From contig NZ_JODY01000003.1 of NCBI RefSeq assembly GCF_000718015.1, forward strand, positions 124,001 to 188,000: a DNA stretch of 64,000 bases, written 5' to 3'. Source of the DNA: Streptomyces catenulae (lineage in GTDB: Bacteria; Actinomycetota; Actinomycetes; Streptomycetales; Streptomycetaceae). Below the pieces are notes generated by a model that worked only from the letters and a program-made list of their open reading frames with translations, was not told the origin of the DNA and did no database searches. A program made the translations under genes and the position numbers. Positions within the stretch are counted from its first letter, which is position 1. Each line of letters opens with the position of its first letter. This document shows positions 61,531 through 64,000 of this stretch, piece by piece.

Positions 61531-63915
61531 ATGGCCGGAGTCACCCGCACCCCCACCGGCCTCACCCAGGGCTCCACCGCCCCGGCCGGGATCGGCGCCT
61601 CCACGCTCCGCCCGGACGGCACCCTCAAGGTCACCGGCGAGTTCGCGTACGCCTCCGACATGTGGCACGAGGACATGCTCTGGGGCCACACCCTGCGCTC
61701 CACCGTCGCCCATGCCGAGATCGTCACCCTCGACACCTCCGAGGCGCTGGCGACCCCCGGCGTGTACGCGGTCCTCACCTACGACGACCTGCCCACCGAG
61801 GTCAAGCACTACGGTCTGGAGGTCCAGGACACCCCGGTCCTCGCCGACGGCCGGGTGCGCCACCACGGCGAGCCGGTCGCGCTGGTCGCCGCCGACCACC
61901 CGGAGACCGCCCGCCGCGCCGCCGCCAAGATCAAGGTCGAGTACGCGGAGCTGCCGGTCGTCACCGACGAGGCGTCCGCCACCGCCGAGGGCGCCCCGCT
62001 CGTCCACGACCGCCGCACCGACCACCACGCGGCGCACGTCCCGCACCCGAACATCGTCCACCGCCAGCCGATCGTCCGCGGCGACGCGGACGCCGCCGCC
62101 GGGCGCGCCGATGTCGTCGTCACCGGCGACTACGTCTTCGGCATGCAGGACCAGGCGTTCCTCGGCCCGGAGTCGGGGCTCGCGGTGCCCGCCGAGGACG
62201 GCGGCGTCGACCTCTACGTCGCCACCCAGTGGCTCCACGCCGACCTGCGGCAGATCGCCCCCGTCCTCGGACTGCCCGAGGAGAAGGTCCGGATGACGCT
62301 CTCCGGCGTCGGCGGCGCCTTCGGCGGCCGCGAGGACCTGTCGATGCAGATCCACGGCTGTCTGCTGGCGCTCCGCACCGGCAAACCCGTCAAGATCGTC
62401 TACAACCGCTTCGAGTCCTTCTTCGGCCACGTCCACCGCCACCCCGCAAGGCTCCACTACGAGCACGGCGCCACCAAGGACGGCAGGCTCACCCACGTCA
62501 GATGCCGCATCGTCCTGGACGGCGGCGCCTACGCCTCCTCCTCCCCGGCGGTCGTCGGCAACGCCGCCTCCCTCGCCGTCGGCCCGTACGTCGTCGACGA
62601 CGTGGCGATCGAGGCGCTCGCCCTCTACTCCAACAACCCGCCCTGCGGCGCGATGCGCGGCTTCGGCGCCGTCCAGGCGTGCTTCGCCTACGAGGCGCAG
62701 ATGGACAAGGTCGCAGCAGAGCTCGGCATGGACCCGGTCGAGTTCCGCCGGATCAACGCCATGGAGCAGGGCACGGTCATGCCGACCGGGCAGCCCGTCG
62801 ACTCCCCGGCGCCCGTCGCCGAACTGCTCCGCCGCGTCAAGGCGATGCCGCTGCCGCCGGAGCAGCAGTGGGTGACCACCGAGGGCGCCGACATCCGGGC
62901 GCTGCCCGGCGGGCTCTCCAACACCACCCACGGCGAGGACGTGGTGCGCGGCGTCGGCTACGCCGTCGGCATCAAGAACGTCGGCTTCTCCGAGGGGTTC
63001 GACGACTACTCGACCGCCCGGGTGCGGCTGGAGGCGGTCGGCGGCGAGCCGGTCGTCACCGTGCACACCGCGATGGCCGAGGTCGGCCAGGGCGGCGTCA
63101 CCGTCCACGCCCAGATCGCCCGCACCGAGCTGGGCGTCCAACAGGTCACCATCCACCCGGCCGACACCCAGGTCGGCTCGGCGGGCTCCACCTCCGCCTC
63201 CCGGCAGACGTACATGACCGGCGGCGCGGTGAAGAACACCTGCGAGGCGGTACGGGAGAAGGTGCTCCAGCGGGGCCGGGAGCGGTTCGGCGCCTACCAC
63301 CCGGCGTGGGCGACCGCCGAACTCCTGCTGGAGGGCGGCAAGGTCGTCACCGACGGCGGCGAGGTGCTGGCAGATCTCGCGGACGTCCTGGGGGAGGAGG
63401 CCGTCGATCTGGAGCTGGAGTTCCGGCACCGGCCCACCGAACCGTTCGACCTGCGTACCGGCCAGGGCCGCGGTCACGTCCAGTACTCCTTCGCCGCGCA
63501 CCGCGCCGTCGTGGAGGTGGACACCGCCCTCGGCCTGGTCAAGGTCGTCGAACTGGCCTGTGCGCAGGACGTCGGCAAGGCGCTCAACCCGCTGTCGGTG
63601 GTCGGCCAGATCCAGGGCGGCACCACCCAGGGCCTGGGCGTCGCGGTGATGGAGGAGATCCTCGTCGACCCGGCGACCGCCAAGGTCCGCAACCCCTCCT
63701 TCACCGACTACCTCATCCCCACCATCCTGGACACCCCGACCATCCCGGTCGACGTCCTCGAACTCGCCGACGAGGCCGCGCCGTACGGGCTGCGCGGCAT
63801 CGGCGAGGCCCCGACCCTCTCGTCCACCCCGGCCGTCCTCGCGGCCATCCGCGACGCGACGGGCCTGGAGCTGAACCGGACGCCGGTGCGTCCCGAACAC
63901 CTCACCGGAAACTGA
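61531..63915 (+). CDS. Xanthine dehydrogenase, molybdopterin subunit
   Basis: This 794-aa catalytic subunit oxidises hypoxanthine and xanthine to urate. It shows the family order: LRPDGTLKVTGEFAYASDM, QDQAFLGPESGLAVP, VGGAFGGREDLSMQ (cofactor loop), AMRGFGAVQACFAYEAQMD with the substrate-binding Arg region, EVGQGG, and GLRGIGEAPTLSS with the catalytic Glu. ATG 61531 comes 2 bp after the preceding stop. A hairpin at 63919 ends the operon. No XdhC chaperone gene follows before the window ends. Confidence 0.93.
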   Translation: MAGVTRTPTGLTQGSTAPAGIGASTLRPDGTLKVTGEFAYASDMWHEDMLWGHTLRSTVAHAEIVTLDTSEALATPGVYAVLTYDDLPTEVKHYGLEVQDTPVLADGRVRHHGEPVALVAADHPETARRAAAKIKVEYAELPVVTDEASATAEGAPLVHDRRTDHHAAHVPHPNIVHRQPIVRGDADAAAGRADVVVTGDYVFGMQDQAFLGPESGLAVPAEDGGVDLYVATQWLHADLRQIAPVLGLPEEKVRMTLSGVGGAFGGREDLSMQIHGCLLALRTGKPVKIVYNRFESFFGHVHRHPARLHYEHGATKDGRLTHVRCRIVLDGGAYASSSPAVVGNAASLAVGPYVVDDVAIEALALYSNNPPCGAMRGFGAVQACFAYEAQMDKVAAELGMDPVEFRRINAMEQGTVMPTGQPVDSPAPVAELLRRVKAMPLPPEQQWVTTEGADIRALPGGLSNTTHGEDVVRGVGYAVGIKNVGFSEGFDDYSTARVRLEAVGGEPVVTVHTAMAEVGQGGVTVHAQIARTELGVQQVTIHPADTQVGSAGSTSASRQTYMTGGAVKNTCEAVREKVLQRGRERFGAYHPAWATAELLLEGGKVVTDGGEVLADLADVLGEEAVDLELEFRHRPTEPFDLRTGQGRGHVQYSFAAHRAVVEVDTALGLVKVVELACAQDVGKALNPLSVVGQIQGGTTQGLGVAVMEEILVDPATAKVRNPSFTDYLIPTILDTPTIPVDVLELADEAAPYGLRGIGEAPTLSSTPAVLAAIRDATGLELNRTPVRPEHLTGN

Positions 63916-63918
63916 GCC

Positions 63919-63955
63919 ACCGGGCCGGGGCGCGTGCGCCGCACCCCGGCCCGGT
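63919..63955 (+). terminator. Terminator of the xanthine dehydrogenase operon
   Basis: A perfect 12-bp stem (ACCGGGCCGGGG at 63919-63930 with CCCCGGCCCGGT at 63944-63955) and a 13-nt loop lie 3 bp after the stop codon. Confidence 0.75.
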
Positions 63956-64000
63956 CGCCGTCCGCGCAGTGCCGGACGGCCCCCTCCGTCTCGGGCCGTC

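Noticed and set aside
61453..63900. Antisense open frame of 815 codons opposite the xanthine dehydrogenase large subunit
   Set aside because: Shadow of a strongly conserved gene; no ribosome binding site or family motif.
1..64000. Search for tRNA, rRNA, insertion sequences, prophage or CRISPR arrays
   Set aside because: No CCA-ending cloverleaf, transposase, integrase or regular repeat-spacer pattern was seen on either strand by eye.

Overview
The window is chromosomal DNA from a high-GC actinobacterium, almost certainly Streptomyces. The support is very high GC with third-position G/C bias, many GTG and some TTG starts behind GGAGG-type ribosome binding sites, a single rare TTA leucine codon, and families typical of streptomycetes (SARP-NB-ARC-TPR regulator, DUF6777, DUF2637, orphan HATPase proteins, PucR-linked xanthine dehydrogenase). 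I see no rRNA, tRNA, insertion sequence, phage gene or CRISPR array. The layout is many short operons separated by strong hairpins.

Region by region. 1-2.5 kb: 3' end of a glutamate-synthase-like gene, a serine hydrolase and a small hypothetical. 2.8-6.6 kb: a three-subunit molybdenum hydroxylase of the PaoABC (aldehyde oxidoreductase) type with an extra 4Fe-4S cluster motif. 7.3-16.3 kb: a histidine-utilization region with hutG and hutC, an IclR regulator, an amino-acid permease (probably histidine), hutH-hutU and a second, paralogous IclR regulator. A HutC-type operator lies before the permease, and a different shared GGATCC-centred motif lies before hutG/hutC and hutH. 16.7-19.8 kb: a secreted SH3-like protein, a 62-aa protein, a DUF6777 protein and a TetR/NTF2-like pair with a perfect 30-bp palindrome. 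20.6-24.2 kb: an operon of a receiver-like/degenerate-GGDEF/processive GT2 fusion plus an acyltransferase. 24.3-32.2 kb: MFS/AraC pair, Tat-exported esterase, a 990-aa SARP regulator followed by a possible 23-aa peptide gene, and rsgA. 32.3-38.3 kb: an IacA-IacB-IacE-like operon facing an MFS / opine-dehydrogenase-like / 3-hydroxyacyl-CoA-dehydrogenase operon, probably one catabolic locus. 38.6-46 kb: Ada-AlkA fusion, DUF456 protein, a repeat-rich PP2C-like protein, poxB and a TTA-containing HATPase gene. 46-51.8 kb: DUF2637 protein and a GT2-GtrA fusion / DUF6056 / exported PIG-L-ricin gene set. 52.1-57.7 kb: TetR/membrane-protein pair, iron-box-controlled FhuF-like reductase, GntR regulator, methyltransferase and a TPR-like protein. 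58.1-63.9 kb: pucR divergent from a second molybdenum hydroxylase operon, a xanthine dehydrogenase.

Themes are nitrogen and carbon scavenging (histidine, purines, aldehydes, perhaps an aromatic or indolic acid) and cell-surface polysaccharide synthesis and modification. The most novel-looking items are the REC-GGDEF-glycosyltransferase fusion operon, the Iac-like/opine-dehydrogenase locus, the SARP regulator with a downstream small peptide, and the GtrA/GT2-DUF6056-PIG-L set. All functions are read from sequence and remembered family features; no database search was run.
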